From Opisthocomus hoazin (lineage: Eukaryota; Chordata; Aves; Opisthocomiformes; Opisthocomidae): 64,000 nucleotides of DNA. The stretch covers positions 68,144,814 to 68,208,813 of the forward strand of contig NC_134414.1 in assembly GCF_030867145.1 (NCBI RefSeq). Direction: 5' to 3'. The notes beneath the pieces are model-generated. The model did no database searches. It saw only the letters and a list, made by a program, of their open reading frames with translations, and was not told where the DNA came from. Both the position numbers and the translations under genes were made by a program. Shown here piece after piece: positions 1 to 12,400 of the stretch. The stretch's first letter is position 1; each line of letters begins with the position of its first letter.

Positions 1-3000
1 TTCATATCAAAGGAACAACATATGCGAAACATCTAGAATTCCTAAAGTGGTGAATGCTGAAGTCCTTTTCAAGTTCAGACACTTGAAATATTGATTGATT
101 TAGCAGTGGATTCCCCTGACCAGTGATGGTTATCAAGAGCAGAAACTCAGCCAGATTCTTTGACAAATCTGGTCTAAAATAAAACATTTTATTTTATTAT
201 TTGACTTGTGAAACAATGACAAAGATTTCAAATTATATGGATTCTACCTTTACAACCTGCACGTGAGTGTGGGGATTGCTACAGATCAAGGGAGATTTTA
301 AGAACATAGTGGTCTAGAGGATTTTCAGTTTTGCTTTTGAAAACACACACATGTAAACACAGTCCTTCTAAAAGTTTTTTTGGAACCTATAGGGGAATAA
401 ATCCTGTTTTACAACCAGATTTTAAATAAATAATAAGGCTGTGATTTCTTGGCATCTGTGATAGATTATAGAGCGCAGAACACTGTTACAAAGCTACTTT
501 GATGGCTAAAGTAGATTTGTTTTTAAATCAGGCAAAGTAAACTTTTACCATTATTGCTGTTAATTTAGTTATTCTGTGCTTACTATTTTCTGGTTCTTTA
601 TTGTACAAAAATACAGTAAAGTCTGCATTATTGAGTCACGGCCAGTTAAAACTCGCAGGCTCTAGAATTTGAATGTCTGTATAGTTCAGTTTTTTTGAAT
701 GACCCTTGGCATTGTTGTGGCCCATGTCAATCTGTATTATCCAAAACAAATCTCCAAAAAAGATTTGGAGTTATCACCGGGCAGAGGCCAAATGTGCCAT
801 CAAGCCCACTCCCAATGTGGACACCCTGTTTTGGAGAGCAAGTAGTTTAATAGCATGGATGCAGCTGTTCTCCTCCACTTGGCCTCACCACAAGAGTAGT
901 CTTGGGTATACTCAAGTTACTAGTTTAGGCGTAGACATATGGACAGAGGTTTGGAGAACACTGCAGCCTAAATCTGGTGTATTTTCTATGTAACATACAG
1001 GAGATTGAAGCAGATTCTGTGTATCACTCTTCTAAGATACTGTTGTGCTTGTTATAGTGTAGCACAGCACAGCGTTATGAAGTCTGGTGTCCAAACTAGA
1101 TCTGGAGGCAGCTAGAGCTGTGCATTCCTCTTTCACATGTCCAAGAATGCGACTGCTGCACCGTGCAGCGATAAATGGCATGGCTACGGAAATACAATAC
1201 TGAGCTGCTCACACAAAAAGACGTTACAAGCTTACAGGGTAAGAGGAAATATTACTTTACAGTTCTACCAGTTAGAAACTGGATCACTTAAACATAGGAC
1301 ACTAGTTTTGAAGAATTTGAACAAATTAATGTATAATGCTGCAAACTCCCTATGCCCAAAACTCCTACTGGCTTCCTAGAGAGACCAGTATGTGGCAGAT
1401 TTATAGAAATAATTTGTAGGCAGTTTGATCGTTCAATAGACAAAACTGTGTAAGGTACATTTTTTAATATAAAGTCATGTCTGCTTTACTCTCCAAACTT
1501 CTCTTTTCCTGTTTCCAATTTCATTTCCCAGTCATGCAGAACAATGTGGTGTAACCCAAAAATGAGACTGAATAAAATGAAAAAGGGCAGCACACACAGT
1601 AGCATGCAAAATGCAGCCTGGCAGTGGTGTTGAATGCTGATGAGTAATTATTTGGTCTCACCCCAATCAGTCTTGATCAGATAATTAATTCAGAGGCTGA
1701 CCATATGACCTGAATTTCTGAAGGCAATTGCTGCATAATACTTTTTTCAATGTGTGAACAGGTGGTTCACAAAATGTATTCATTTTTAGCAAAATAAATC
1801 CCCTTAATCTCAGTTTTTCAAGAACTCAACAGTATAACATGCACTTACAAAAATCTATAAACATAGGTTAATAACATTTTGGACCCACACAGCCTTTTTT
1901 CAAGATCGCTGCCCATGTAGAGGTCTGTTTTATTAGTTTTTAAAGACAGTAGAATTACCTAATATTGCTTAGAACCTCCAGGTTATCTTAAATTCCCTCC
2001 ACTAAATGTCTATTTATTAACTAAAATGCTATTCAAATAAAAAGTTAGATCTGCAACTTCACCTTGGCTAACTGTCAAAATGTAGGTTCTTCCTACATGC
2101 AGAAAAGTAAATGAGTAATGGACTATGTATTACTTTAAGTATTACATTTTGTATTGTTTTAATTTTTTCTTGCTTTGAAACTGTGTTTAGTTTCCTGTGA
2201 GACAACGATGGATAAGGGATACTGAGGAGAGAAGGTAGATTTTGTTTCCTTTCAATATGTACCTAAATATTTTCACTCGATGAATATAGGTAAATGTGGA
2301 ATGAAGGCAAATGTAGTGTCTGAGGAAAACACATTCCCTCTCTATGGAAATCATAGAAATATGCCACCTGAAGATCTGAAATAGTCAGTGCTGCCTTAAA
2401 GAAACAGAAGTGGTGTGTGGTATTACTTGTGAACTTGACATTTAAAGTCTAACATCCTGTATTCTTGTTCAAGCTATAAAGAAGGTCAAGATATTATTTC
2501 CTTCTGCTTCTCACATAACTACAGATTCAGGAGGTAAGTCCTGAATGAAGATTTCATTGAACACCTTTGCTGTGAATAAATAATTATTTATAATCTGTAT
2601 TTGGAGAGAGTGGTCCTGGAATTGAGGTTATGAATCTTTTTCCTGTGGTGTCTTGGATTTGGAGGTGGTCTACTCTGATTCAGGAAGCAAATTTGGTAAG
2701 TGGGGGCAGCAGAAGGAACGGGAAAGCCTTGACACAGGATCTTTAGCACAATCACAGAAAACTCTTAGCTTTGGAAGATTCACAGCAGTTTTAATTAGAC
2801 CAATGATGGCCCCATTTTGAGTGAAACAGACCTTGTCTTTAGAGGGAGGACTGACTATAAATCAGCAAGAGAGGTTCAAGAGTGTGTTAGGCGAAGAGGG
2901 AAATGGGAAATTACAATGCTCTAGATTGGAGCAAGACTACTTCTGGTGGATTCCTGAGCATGAGTACTCAAGAATCCATTGCATTAAAATCAAAGGAACA

Positions 3001-4045
3001 TAGGAAAGGAAATGAAATGAAAGAAATTAACATTGGAAATGTTATTTAACATAGGTGAGCAGTCATCAGCATGACAGACTCCCCAGTTGAACAGCAGTAT
3101 CCCATGTGCAGGACAACTTGAAAAAATGGAAGAGATCTCGACTCTGGCATAATAACAATGGAAGGTAACTGGCAAGCCTTTAAATCACATGGGACACATT
3201 TGAACGTCTTTCCTATCCTGATGTAGACTTCTGTAGATAGTGTTTCATTTTCTGTTGGGAAAGACTTCAAACCCAGAGAATCATGAGACAATATAGTACT
3301 CCTTTTGGGGTTCAGGGGATCTTTTCTTCTGGTTTATGCCATCTGGTATTTATTATGGGGCTTTGAAAACTGATTTATATGTGACATATTTACATTTCTC
3401 TGATGAATCAATTCAAAAGCCAAATCGAGCCAACACCCTGTGTCAAATATTTTCCACTTTCTTGTGCTGAAGGAAAAAATGTAAGAACAAGTGTAGAGTG
3501 ATTCCTTTATCCATAAAATCTCCCAGTTTCCTGGAACTTGCTGAGGCAGATTGCATTGCATTCATTGTGTTTAATGGCTACTGATGGGCCTAATGTCCAT
3601 AACATTTCCTAATTCTTTCTTTAAATCTACTTCCATTTTTCTGACTGCCATTAACATAGGTTATATTTCTTCCTGAGACAACAGGTTACTGATGTGTGAA
3701 GCAAAACTGCATACCTCTATAAACTGTGTGACCTGGAAAAGCAGGTATCTGTGTTAGAGTTTCATGTGTCAGTTGTGTAGGCAAGGAGATTGCCAGAATA
3801 CTCTCTAGTAGGTCTGGGTAGTGGTAGGCACAGGATGTGGGATGTGCTGTGGATTGCTCCAAATCTGTATATTAAAGAGAGCCTTTGTATTACAGTTTAT
3901 ATTGCGTATCTGCAAGAGTAAGTTTTTCTCTTTTTACTGACAATCTGGCAACAGTGGTTTTTGGTGTTCACTTTTTTAATAAGGATTTTAATTGTTTAGC
4001 TGTTGTGATCAACAGACTAATATGTACCCCGTATTTATATGTTGA

Positions 4046-4115
4046 CATTTATTTAAAAAAGAAAAAGTGAAGTTTTGAGACATTTATTTAAAAAAGAAAA
4101 AGTGAAGTTTTGAGA
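4046..4115. repeat. Tandem duplication, 2 x 35 bp
   Basis: Two copies of a 35-bp unit that begins CATTTATTTAAAAAAG and ends GTTTTGAGA lie directly head to tail at 4046-4080 and 4081-4115. The copies look identical, which suggests a recent slippage or unequal-exchange event. No function is implied. Confidence 0.9.
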
Positions 4116-5403
4116 CATTCCAGTCTCAGAAGGAGATTCTTCTTTATGGATGAATCAGACATTTGATCATTTTAGATTAGGTATTTATGTGCTGTTAACC
4201 TATGGAGTTTGTTATCTCTGGCTTGAGCCAGGAAACTTCTGTGATAGGAGACAGGCTGACATAGTTTGAAAACTACATTTTTTTTCCTAAGATTGTTAGA
4301 AAAGTCAAAGATATTTTCAGAATGTGAAAGAGTTCAAGACAATTGCAAAATCACACAGATGAAATGAGCATTAACAAAGTAAAACCTGTTGGTTTTTTGT
4401 CTTCTTTTACAGGACACAAATATGTAGCTGCTTGTTATCACTTCCTAAGATTGTGGTTGTTAGAACTACATCTGGTAAACTGTGGAACTCATGAACCCAA
4501 CCATCCTAAGGAAAGTAGTTATAGGAGAAAGCTGGAGTCAGCTGGATTTGTAAAGGACTACAGATGGCAGAACAAACTCCTTTAATGTATTAAGGAATAG
4601 AAAATAGAAGAGGGTACACATAGGCAGGATTATGAGAGGCTCACCATACTGGGAGAGTATAGAAAGAAACTGCTGATACGCTGAATATAGTTTAAGACTA
4701 TTGCAGTAGACTCTTCCAAGGACACATTATTCTTTGTTTACCACAGAGACATTTTTCAATAAGTATTTCAAGTTTTCTCATTTTAGTTGTTAAGGGTGGA
4801 ATGGATGGACCTTGCAGTTGGTGGAAGGGATGGTGTTAATTAAAATATTTGTTACCACTTGCTTTTCTGTATCACTAAGAAAATTGTTGTTTACATTGAC
4901 AACTACTTTTCAGATATTCAGAGACAACAAATGTTACTTTTTAAAGCATCTGCTGACCATTTAAGAAAGGATTTAGGAATGTCCAACAGCATTCTTCTGT
5001 TTGCTTGACTGAGAGTGTAAAGCAGGAGTTCATTTTCCAGAGTCACTAGGAAACACGAAGAGCTTCCCAACTGCTTCTAATGGAGGTGGATTGAGATAGC
5101 TCTTCAGGACATGTTTGTGTTTGGCTGTGCTTTGACTCTTGTAATTATTATTTTAAAGCTTTTATTTGTCAAATAAAAACACTCAAAAAAGTGTAAACTG
5201 TTTGGCTCAGAAAACTGTTGTTAATTTAATCTAGAATTGAGGCATACATGAGTCTATATGTATCTTATCTTGGAGCATCCCTTCAAAGATATTCATAAAT
5301 GAAAAAGATTGCACATGGCTACGCAATGTGGATTTTATTTTCCTTAGATGCATATGGCACTGCTCATCAGTTGGATTGGGGTATGAAATCTGTTTATGCA
5401 CAG

Positions 5404-5501
5404 ATATGATTCTCTCAGGCCTGAAAAAGGTGACTTTGCCAATGAAGAAGTCCCTAACACGTCTTGCAAAACCTACATACCAAGACCTGTTCCTGCCAAA
5501 G
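5404..5501 (+). other. Candidate unrecognised exon
   Basis: A 98-bp segment is bounded by an acceptor-like TGTTTATGCACAG and a strong donor-like AAG/GTAAGAAC at 5502. One frame reads without a stop and gives a hydrophilic, non-repetitive peptide that includes TYIPRPVPAK. A second acceptor candidate (TTTATTTTCCTTAG, ending at 5347) and a second open frame also exist, so neither boundaries nor frame are settled. I do not recognise the peptide. Random splice-like sites are common in 64 kb, so this is only a lead. Confidence 0.25.
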
Positions 5502-6411
5502 GTAAGAACCAGTGTTATAAAGTGAGGAAGTGAGGGAGGAGAATGGGAAGAAGTTAGAATTCTTTCCTGGAAGTACAATGGAGTCAGAAGCATTTCCATA
5601 GGTCACAGATAGATGACTGACATCAAACTGTTCAAAACTGTACTCAACAAACTGTCTCAGAGGTTAGTAATTTACACTGAGCAGCCTTGCTTACTGGTTT
5701 AAATCATGTATCAGTTTCTGGGTGACCACTGTCATCATACTCCTGTAATTCAACTTCTTCATCCTGTGCTTACACCTCTTTTGTTCTGTTGATGCCCAAG
5801 GAACCTCATGTTTCAGAAATTTTTGTAGATGATGGCAATGAAGAACCCTTTCTGTGAACTCTGCAGAATCTAACAAGAATCACGTGTTATTGCTAGAATG
5901 AGGTTTAAATATAATATATAGTATCCAAACCACTCTATCAAGAACAGACTAAAAGTAGAATCACATACAAATGAGGAATTCAATACAGAGAAGTGGTGTA
6001 TGTAGAGTGACTTCACCACATTACAAAGCATGTAATATAATTGATGGTGGTAGCTCTCAATGGTGAGACATAGCATGAATGTGGGCTTCCCTGTATCAGC
6101 TTTGTGTAGCTTATCTTCAGGGCCTTTGTACCTTCTCTCCAACCAGCTCCACAAGCCAGATTTCAGAGTGCTGCAGAGGCCTTAGCAGGGTTCTGGGCTC
6201 GCCGCTGAAGGCTTTATGGCCAGTTCATGTTGTCACTTGGACATAATGACAAATGTGTGATGAACAGAAGGTCTGGTCCATAGCTGGTGGTTTCAGGCCC
6301 AGGCCAAATTGTTTAGTCCAGAGCTAGAAAGCTTCTGAAGAAATTTCTTCCTTAAGAAATATCTCAGCAAGATATTTGCTTTAGATACATAGAGAGATGC
6401 TGTCTCACATG

Positions 6412-7176
6412 TCTCACAAATCCATGCGCCCAGATGGAATGCGCCCACGAGTGCTGAGGGAGCTGGCGGATGTCATTGCTGAGCCACTCTCCATCATCTT
6501 TGAAAGACCCTAGAGAACAGGAGAGGTGCCCAAGGACTGAGGAAAAGCAAATGTCACTCCAATATTCATAAAGGGCAAGAAGGAGGACCCAGGGAACTAC
6601 AGAGCAGTCAGCCTTACCTCCTTCCCGGGAAAGACGATGGCGCAACTCATTCTGGAGGTCATCATCAAGCAAATGGAGGAAAAGAAGGTTATCAGGAGTA
6701 GTCAACATGGATTCACCAAGGGGAAATCATACTTGACCAATCTGATAGCTGGCTACGATGGCATGACTGGCTGGATAAAAGAGGGGAGAGCAGTGGATGT
6801 CTACCTCGACTTCAGCAAGGCTTTTGACATTGTCTCCCGTAACATCCTCCTAGGCAAGCTCAGGAACTGTGGACTGGATGAGTGGTCAGTGAGGTGGATT
6901 GAGAACTGGCTGAATGACAGAACTCAGAGGGTTGTCATGAGTAGCACTGAGTCTAGTTGAAGGCCTGTAAATAGTGGTGTCCCCCAGGGGTTTGTACTCG
7001 GCCCAATCTTACTCAGCTTCTTCATCAACGACCTGGATGAAGAGTTCCAGTGTACCCTCAGAAAGTTTGCTGATGACACAAAACTGGGAGGAGTGGCGGA
7101 TACACCGGAAGGCTGTGCCACCATTCAGCGAGACCTGGACAGGCTGGAGAGTTGGACGGAGAGGAACCTGATGAAC
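6412..7176 (+). mobile_element. CR1 LINE fragment, both ends missing
   Basis: This is a sense-strand piece of CR1 ORF2 covering the reverse-transcriptase fingers and palm. The translation includes the CR1-typical [33 protein letters not shown] and FADDTKLGG blocks. The frame is broken by a TGA at 6958-6960 and by stops upstream of 6637. The element stops abruptly near 7176, inside the RT domain, and lacks the 3' part of ORF2 and the (ATTCTGTG)n tail. CR1 copies normally keep the 3' end and lose the 5' end, so the 3' loss probably reflects a later deletion or rearrangement. Confidence 0.92.
6637..6960 (+). pseudogene. CR1 ORF2 reverse-transcriptase fragment
   Basis: This open stretch of 107 codons encodes the central RT region of CR1 (QHGFTKGKS, YLDFSKAFD, WIENWLN). 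It ends at a premature TGA, after which the same frame continues for about 70 more codons through GVPQG-like and FADD catalytic-site residues to about 7176. It is a decayed part of the host CR1 element, not an independent gene. The visible start codon is internal to the original ORF2 and has no significance. Confidence 0.85.
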
Positions 7177-9581
7177 TAGATGTACTAGAATTACTATAAC
7201 ATAGGCTTGCACTTTGCAAGCAGTAAGTATGTATCATTGTTGAAGTTAGTTTTGCAATCACTATCTATTTATACTGTGAAAGTCTTTGTGGTGGCTTTAA
7301 GATATTAAAGATTAGATGTTAAGCACTAGGTAAGTTTTTATGTACATCTTCTTTTGATACAGACCACAAAATCACAACCGATGTTTCTTCTACACCTTTC
7401 ACTCAGTGAAATTCCTTATCCCAGGTCAGAGGTTGGACTACTAATAAAAGACTTATCAGTTCAATAATAACCTGAACTTCCGTGACTTTGACGTTTCAAA
7501 ATATTCTATCTCTTATGGTAAAGAACTTCTAGTCTTCAATCCAGAGCCTTACTTGTGAGCCTTACTGTCCACAGCCATTTTCTAGATGCCATCATAGGAA
7601 TGAAAAGATTTTTGCTATTAAATCTTCATGAATAAACATAAGTTTGTTCAAACTGCAAATTCTCAAGTGTCAAGTTCTGACTTAGAAATCAACCAATTTG
7701 GAGTTTGAATATTTGCATAATGTTTGCTATGGAAGAACATGGTGGTTATAATAGAATGAAGCATGAGACACCTGCTCCCCTCATACTCAGTGCTAGTAGA
7801 CACCTGCATCTAGCTGTTCCCCATTTTGGATGAACTGTTGGTCTCCAAATGACTAGGCCTGGAGGTCTTTCTCTTTCCCTCCATTCCCTTGGGGTATCTC
7901 TTACTGATTCCTTGTACAAGAAGAACCATTACTTACCCTCCTGTACTCATGCCACTTCTGTCCTGCGCTCAGTAACATGCAGAGGAAGTGAAAAATATTT
8001 TAGTAACTTTAGACTTGAAGTGATGGAATAATTATCAGCTCCTCAAGAAGCTGCTTAAGGTTTTATCCTGTTAACATTATTTTCTTATTTTCACTTGGAA
8101 TTTTTCTCTTTTTATCTTCTTGGCACTATGTCTTATCTACTAAAGTGTATATTAGATCAGGCCATAAACAAGCAAAACAAAGGCTATTTTCTGGAATGTA
8201 ACCTCTTTCTAATGTAAGTGGTTATAAATATTGTCACTTGTGAAATACCAATGTAAAGGAACAATTTCTGTGATATTGCAAGCTTCTCAATACAGGTAAG
8301 TTACAGTCTAACGTTACTATCAGCTTTAAAAATATATTCTTAGGTAAATATTATGATCACAAGTTATAAGATTAAAATTGTATTGCATTTTAACTATTTT
8401 TCCTGATTTTGTCTGCGATAGAGTTAATCGGGGGCAAAAATACTCTTTTTTATTCTCTTTTTCATGAGTTTGAATCCTCTTTTGTCTGGGAGCTTGAACT
8501 TTTCTGGAAGTTAGGTCTTTTTTCATGAGTTTTGTGAAATTTGCAAAATCCATGTGTTCTAAGTTCTGCAATCGTTACTCAGAGAATGACTGCAGATCAA
8601 CCATCAGGTGGTGAGAATATTGTATTGGATATAGTTTGTTTTGTATATTCATTATTATCATTATTAGTATTACTAGTAGTATTAATTTATTTCCTTTGCT
8701 GTCTTATTAAACTGTCTTTATCTAAACCCACGAATTTCACTTTTGTCCGTTCTCCTGTCCATCCCACTGGGGGGTGAAGGGGAGGGGTGAGCGAGTGGCT
8801 TTCTAGTGCTTAGTTGCCAGCGGCCAGCTTAAACCATGACACCATTAAACAGCAGATTCCTGAAGAAAACAAAAAAGATGAAACACACTGAACATTTTTG
8901 CTCGAAATGTTTATAAATTCACAGTGTGAACTTTTTTTAGGTGGCATGAATGTGTTGTAAATGTCCATTCAAATTCTTTGTTTTATCTTTAATTATATCC
9001 CAGTTTTGCTAGTCGTTCTGACAAACTACATAGTGATGAGGTCGTTAGATATACACAGAATGATCAATAAACAAAAATAGTTTTGAACCTTAAAAATATA
9101 CCTGTAAAAACTGAAAGGGTAGTAATACACTAGGACTTCATTATACCTTATTTAAGAGTGATATAAAGTGGAAAACCTAAATAAACATTGCCTGAATTCT
9201 CACACCTCTTTGAATAAGTGGAGGAATGCAATGCCTCCAAAGAAAGACCAAAAGAAGCACTGATGAAAAGCCAGTACCCCACCAACATTAGAGCCCAGAC
9301 ATCTATGCATTCTATCTGTTTCCAATCATCTATTTGTTAGCAAGCTACCTCTACGTTATGAAATAGTATTTCTGTGAAAGCTTCTGCCTCTCCAGACAAG
9401 AGGACTTGTGAAATGTGTTGCTCCCTTCTCCCTGGGGTGGGAAGGTAGAGAGGGAATGGTCCTATGTCCCACAGGTGAGGCATACCTACAAAGCCACTTA
9501 CGATGAATCAGTGATGAAGTGATGTCTGCTTCATCCAGACCAATCCCACTGTTGTATCTGTTTTACATAATATTATGCTTA
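7177..9581. other. Non-coding stretch, no gene recognised
   Basis: No gene, RNA or repeat family is recognised here. Short open frames, such as those near 7849-8031 and 8541-8777, have no recognisable domain. The stretch lies between two CR1 fragments of opposite orientation. Confidence 0.55.
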
Positions 9582-9665
9582 GAATCACAGAATCACAGAA
9601 TGGTAGGGGTTGGAAGGGACCTCTGTGGGTCATCTAGTCCAACCCTCCTGCCGAAGCAGGGTGAC

Positions 9666-10157
9666 CTACAGTAGGCTGTAGAGGACCTTGTCCAGGTGGG
9701 TCTTGAATATCTCCAGAGAAGGAGACTCCACAACCTCCCTGGGCAGCCTGTTCCAGTGCTCCGTCACCCTCAGAAGGAAGAAATTCTTCCTCATGTTCAG
9801 ACGGAACTTCCTAGGCTTCAGTTTGTGCCCATTGCCCCTTGTCCTGTCACTGGGCACTACTGAAAAGAGCTTGGCCCCATCCTCTTGATATCCACCCTTC
9901 AGATATTTGTAAGTATATATTAGGTCCCCTCTCAGCCTTCTCTTCTTCAGGCTGAACAAACCCAGCTCCCTCAGCCTGTCCTCATAGGACAGATGCTCCA
10001 GTCCCCTCACCATCCTTGTAGCCCTCTGCTGGACTCTCTCCAGTAGCTCTTCATCTTTCTTGAACTGGGGAGCCCAGAACTGGACACAGTGCTCCAGATG
10101 AGGCCTCACTAGGGCAGTGTAGAGGGGAAGGAGAACCTCCCTCGACCTGCTGGCCAC
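9666..10157 (-). pseudogene. CR1 ORF2 C-terminal fragment
   Basis: An uninterrupted 163-codon frame encodes the C-terminal part of CR1 ORF2, downstream of the RT catalytic core. Motifs read [11 protein letters not shown], then [19 protein letters not shown], then [19 protein letters not shown]. The stop falls just before the 3' untranslated tail, as in intact CR1. The 5' neighbour at 10212-10664 is the same protein in another frame, so a small indel between 10157 and 10212 breaks the gene. Confidence 0.88.
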
Positions 10158-10211
10158 ACTCCTCTTAATGCATCTCAGAATGCCATTGGCCTTCTTGGCA
10201 GCCAGGGCACA

Positions 10212-10664
10212 CTACTGGCTCATGGTTAACCTGTCGTCCACCGGGACAGCCAGGTCCCTCTCCGCAGAGCTGCTCTCCAGCAGGTCCACGCCAGGACTGT
10301 ACTGGTGCATGGGGTTGTTCCTCCTCAGGTGCAGGACCCTGCATTTGCCTTTGTTGAACCTCATCAGGTTCCTCTCTGCCCAACTCTCCAGCCTGTACAG
10401 GTCACGCTGAATGGCAGCACAGCCTTCTGGTGTATCCACCACACCTCCCAGTTTGGTGTCATCAGCAGACTTGCTGAGGGTACATTCTAATTCTTCATCC
10501 AGCTCGCTGACGAATAAGTTAAACAAGGCTGGGCCCAGTACTGACCCCTGGGGAACACCACTAGTTACCAGCCTCCAACGAGACTCAGCACTGCTGACGA
10601 CAACCCTCTGAGTTCTGCTGTTCAGCCAGTTCTCAATCCACCTCACTGACCACTCATCCAGCAC
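10212..10664 (-). pseudogene. CR1 ORF2 RT-palm fragment
   Basis: A 150-codon frame encodes the RT palm and thumb of CR1, with [16 protein letters not shown] and the catalytic-site region [10 protein letters not shown]. The first residue of the FADD box is changed to Ser; the two Asp remain. Downstream come the CR1-typical [13 protein letters not shown] and [17 protein letters not shown] blocks. It is truncated at the 5' side by the end of the element. Confidence 0.87.
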
Positions 10665-10680
10665 ATACTTCCTGAGCTTA

Positions 10681-12032
10681 TTCTTCCAAAGCAGTCTGCA
10701 AGCTTACATCGGATTGCAGCTGTCCACAGCAGCATTTCCCTGTGCCTCTCCCCACATGCCTTCATGTGTGGCCAGGTGTTGCCAGCATTACTCTCACTTC
10801 TGTGAATTCAAAACTGTAGACAAACCTTTCAGAGAGCTGACAACAAGTGCACTTACTTTACAGTAATTATTCAGTCTGTTCTAGTTTACACAAAGGTGTA
10901 GAGTTGATAAGAACCATTCCGAGAATGAAGAAGTAAAAACCAATGAATTTTTTAAGGAATATTTCATTATTTGATTAGTTCTCCATGGCCTCCCCAAGCT
11001 CAGCTGTGGGATATCAATTTATAGTGCGGATATGTCTGCAGACATATAGTTCAAGGGAAACTCTCACTAAAAAATCCCTACATAAATAAATACATTCACC
11101 TTTGCTCAGAGGGTATGAGATTTATTTGCTTTTATTCGATAAAAACCAGCAGAGAAAGAAAACACATAGCTATTGCACACTGGAAGTGCACACACACACA
11201 AAAGTAATATCGCACAGTACAGGTCCTTGTTTAATTTTAGTTCTGCTTCCTGGATATTTAAAAAGTGTATTTAAATAATTACATTTTTGGAAGGTTTGAT
11301 CAGAGTCCATATGAGAAGATATCTGAGAAATTTTCTTTAAAATATTAAAATGTAGTATGAAAACTTTAGACAAGACCACAGACTTATGGTGCACCAGAGG
11401 CCTTAAGGAATGTATCCAGAAATAGCTTAAACAGCTTTAGAAATATAGCAAGAAACTACTATAAAGCAAGTCTTTTACATTACTGTAAGCAATATTTTGT
11501 TGTCTAATTGCTAAATTGGCTAGCAGTTCTCAAGACATTACTGAACCAGATGAGTGCAAGTGAATGCTAAACCTTGGGCCCCTAGGGAAAAGAGGGCAGT
11601 TAGCTGGCCTTGTTTTGAGTGTTGCCATCGAATACAGGTATGAGAAGATGAGTTGAAGAGAAAGAGAGGTTTTCTAGTAAGTTGGCAGATCTTAAGACGC
11701 TGATCAAAGCCAATATGCATACAATGTGTTCGGAATTTACTCTCAATTTATTGAGGTAACAGAATGGCTGGGAGATCCTCAGTATTGGAAACACATTGAC
11801 AACAGGATTTCTAGGAAAAATGAAAGAATTACGAGCAGGTACTTCTGTTTAGAAACTAAAGTCTGCTGAGCTCTGCACAGCCCTTCTATGACCCCTAGAA
11901 ATTGTGCTGGTGGTGGAGGTGAGGAAGAGGACTGTTGACTCAAGCCAGCTCAGCTCAGCTGTGTTGTCTTCTCTTGAATTATGCACCACTGTACGTGTGC
12001 TCTGCTGAATTGTCACCTTTTGGATTATTTAC
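10681..12032. other. Non-coding stretch, no gene recognised
   Basis: No coding frame or repeat family is recognised. There is a short CA-rich run near 11192-11202. The stretch separates the CR1 copy ending at 10680 from an older CR1 relic starting at 12033. Confidence 0.5.
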
Positions 12033-12400
12033 ACAGAATCACAGAAACACAGAATTGCTTAAGTTAGAAAGAACCTCTTGAGATCATCTAGTTCAGCCCC
12101 CCCTGCTCAAGCAGGGTCAGCTACAGTCGGTTGCCCAGGACCATGTCCAATCAGGCTTTAGTATCTCCAAGGATGCAGATTCCACAACCACTCTGGACAA
12201 CCTGTTCCTGTTTTTGACCACCCACACTGTAAAATGTGTTTTCTTGTGTTCAGAATGAATTTCATGTGCTTGAATTTTTGTCGTTTGCCTCTTGTCTTTT
12301 CACAAGGTACTACTGAGAAGAGTCTGGCTCCATCACTTTCATTCCCTCCCATCAGATAACTCTGCTGTTCCCATTTCTCCCAGTTCCAGACTCCCAGAAA
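12033..12400 (-). mobile_element. Old CR1 LINE 3' relic, antisense
   Basis: The block starts with a diverged antisense CR1 terminus (ACAGAATCACAGAAACACAGAAT, then a degraded AGATCATCTAGTTCAGCCC). It continues into ORF2 C-terminal sequence in which RLFSVVP and TRGK are still readable on the - strand. Substitutions and indels are far more numerous than in the copies at 9582 and 21846, so this is an older insertion. The right boundary is fuzzy, roughly 12360-12400. Confidence 0.8.

Larger units (their letters stand above)
1..6411. other. AT-rich non-coding stretch, no gene recognised
   Basis: No long reading frame, tRNA or young transposon is visible here. All open frames are under about 125 codons and show no recognisable domain. 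The stretch holds a 35-bp tandem duplication (4046-4115) and one candidate exon (5404-5501), listed separately. Composition is AT-rich with many homopolymer runs, as in avian intergenic or intronic DNA. Whether it lies inside a host intron cannot be told from the sequence. Confidence 0.6.
9582..10680 (-). mobile_element. CR1 LINE, 5'-truncated, antisense
   Basis: The left end shows the reverse complement of a CR1 3' terminus: a short (TCACAGAA)n tail, then the conserved GGTTGGAAGGGACCTCTGTGG and TCATCTAGTCCAACCC blocks. Reading leftward on the - strand, ORF2 remains from the RT palm ([10 protein letters not shown], then SADD in place of the usual FADD) through the C-terminal region ([49 protein letters not shown]). 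Homology stops near 10680 inside RT, the usual 5' truncation. One frame break between 10157 and 10212 separates two open pieces. It looks relatively young compared with the copy at 12033. Confidence 0.95.

Noticed and set aside
4343..4585. 80-codon frame preceded by a TTCTTTTACAG acceptor-like site
   Set aside because: There is no donor and no recognisable domain, and the frame simply ends in TAA. One splice-like site alone is expected by chance.
9688..10611. + strand open frames of 60-80 codons over the CR1 copy
   Set aside because: They are reverse-strand shadows of CR1 ORF2. The same type of frame recurs at 21869, 28730, 29275, 54290 and 54568 wherever CR1 is antisense.
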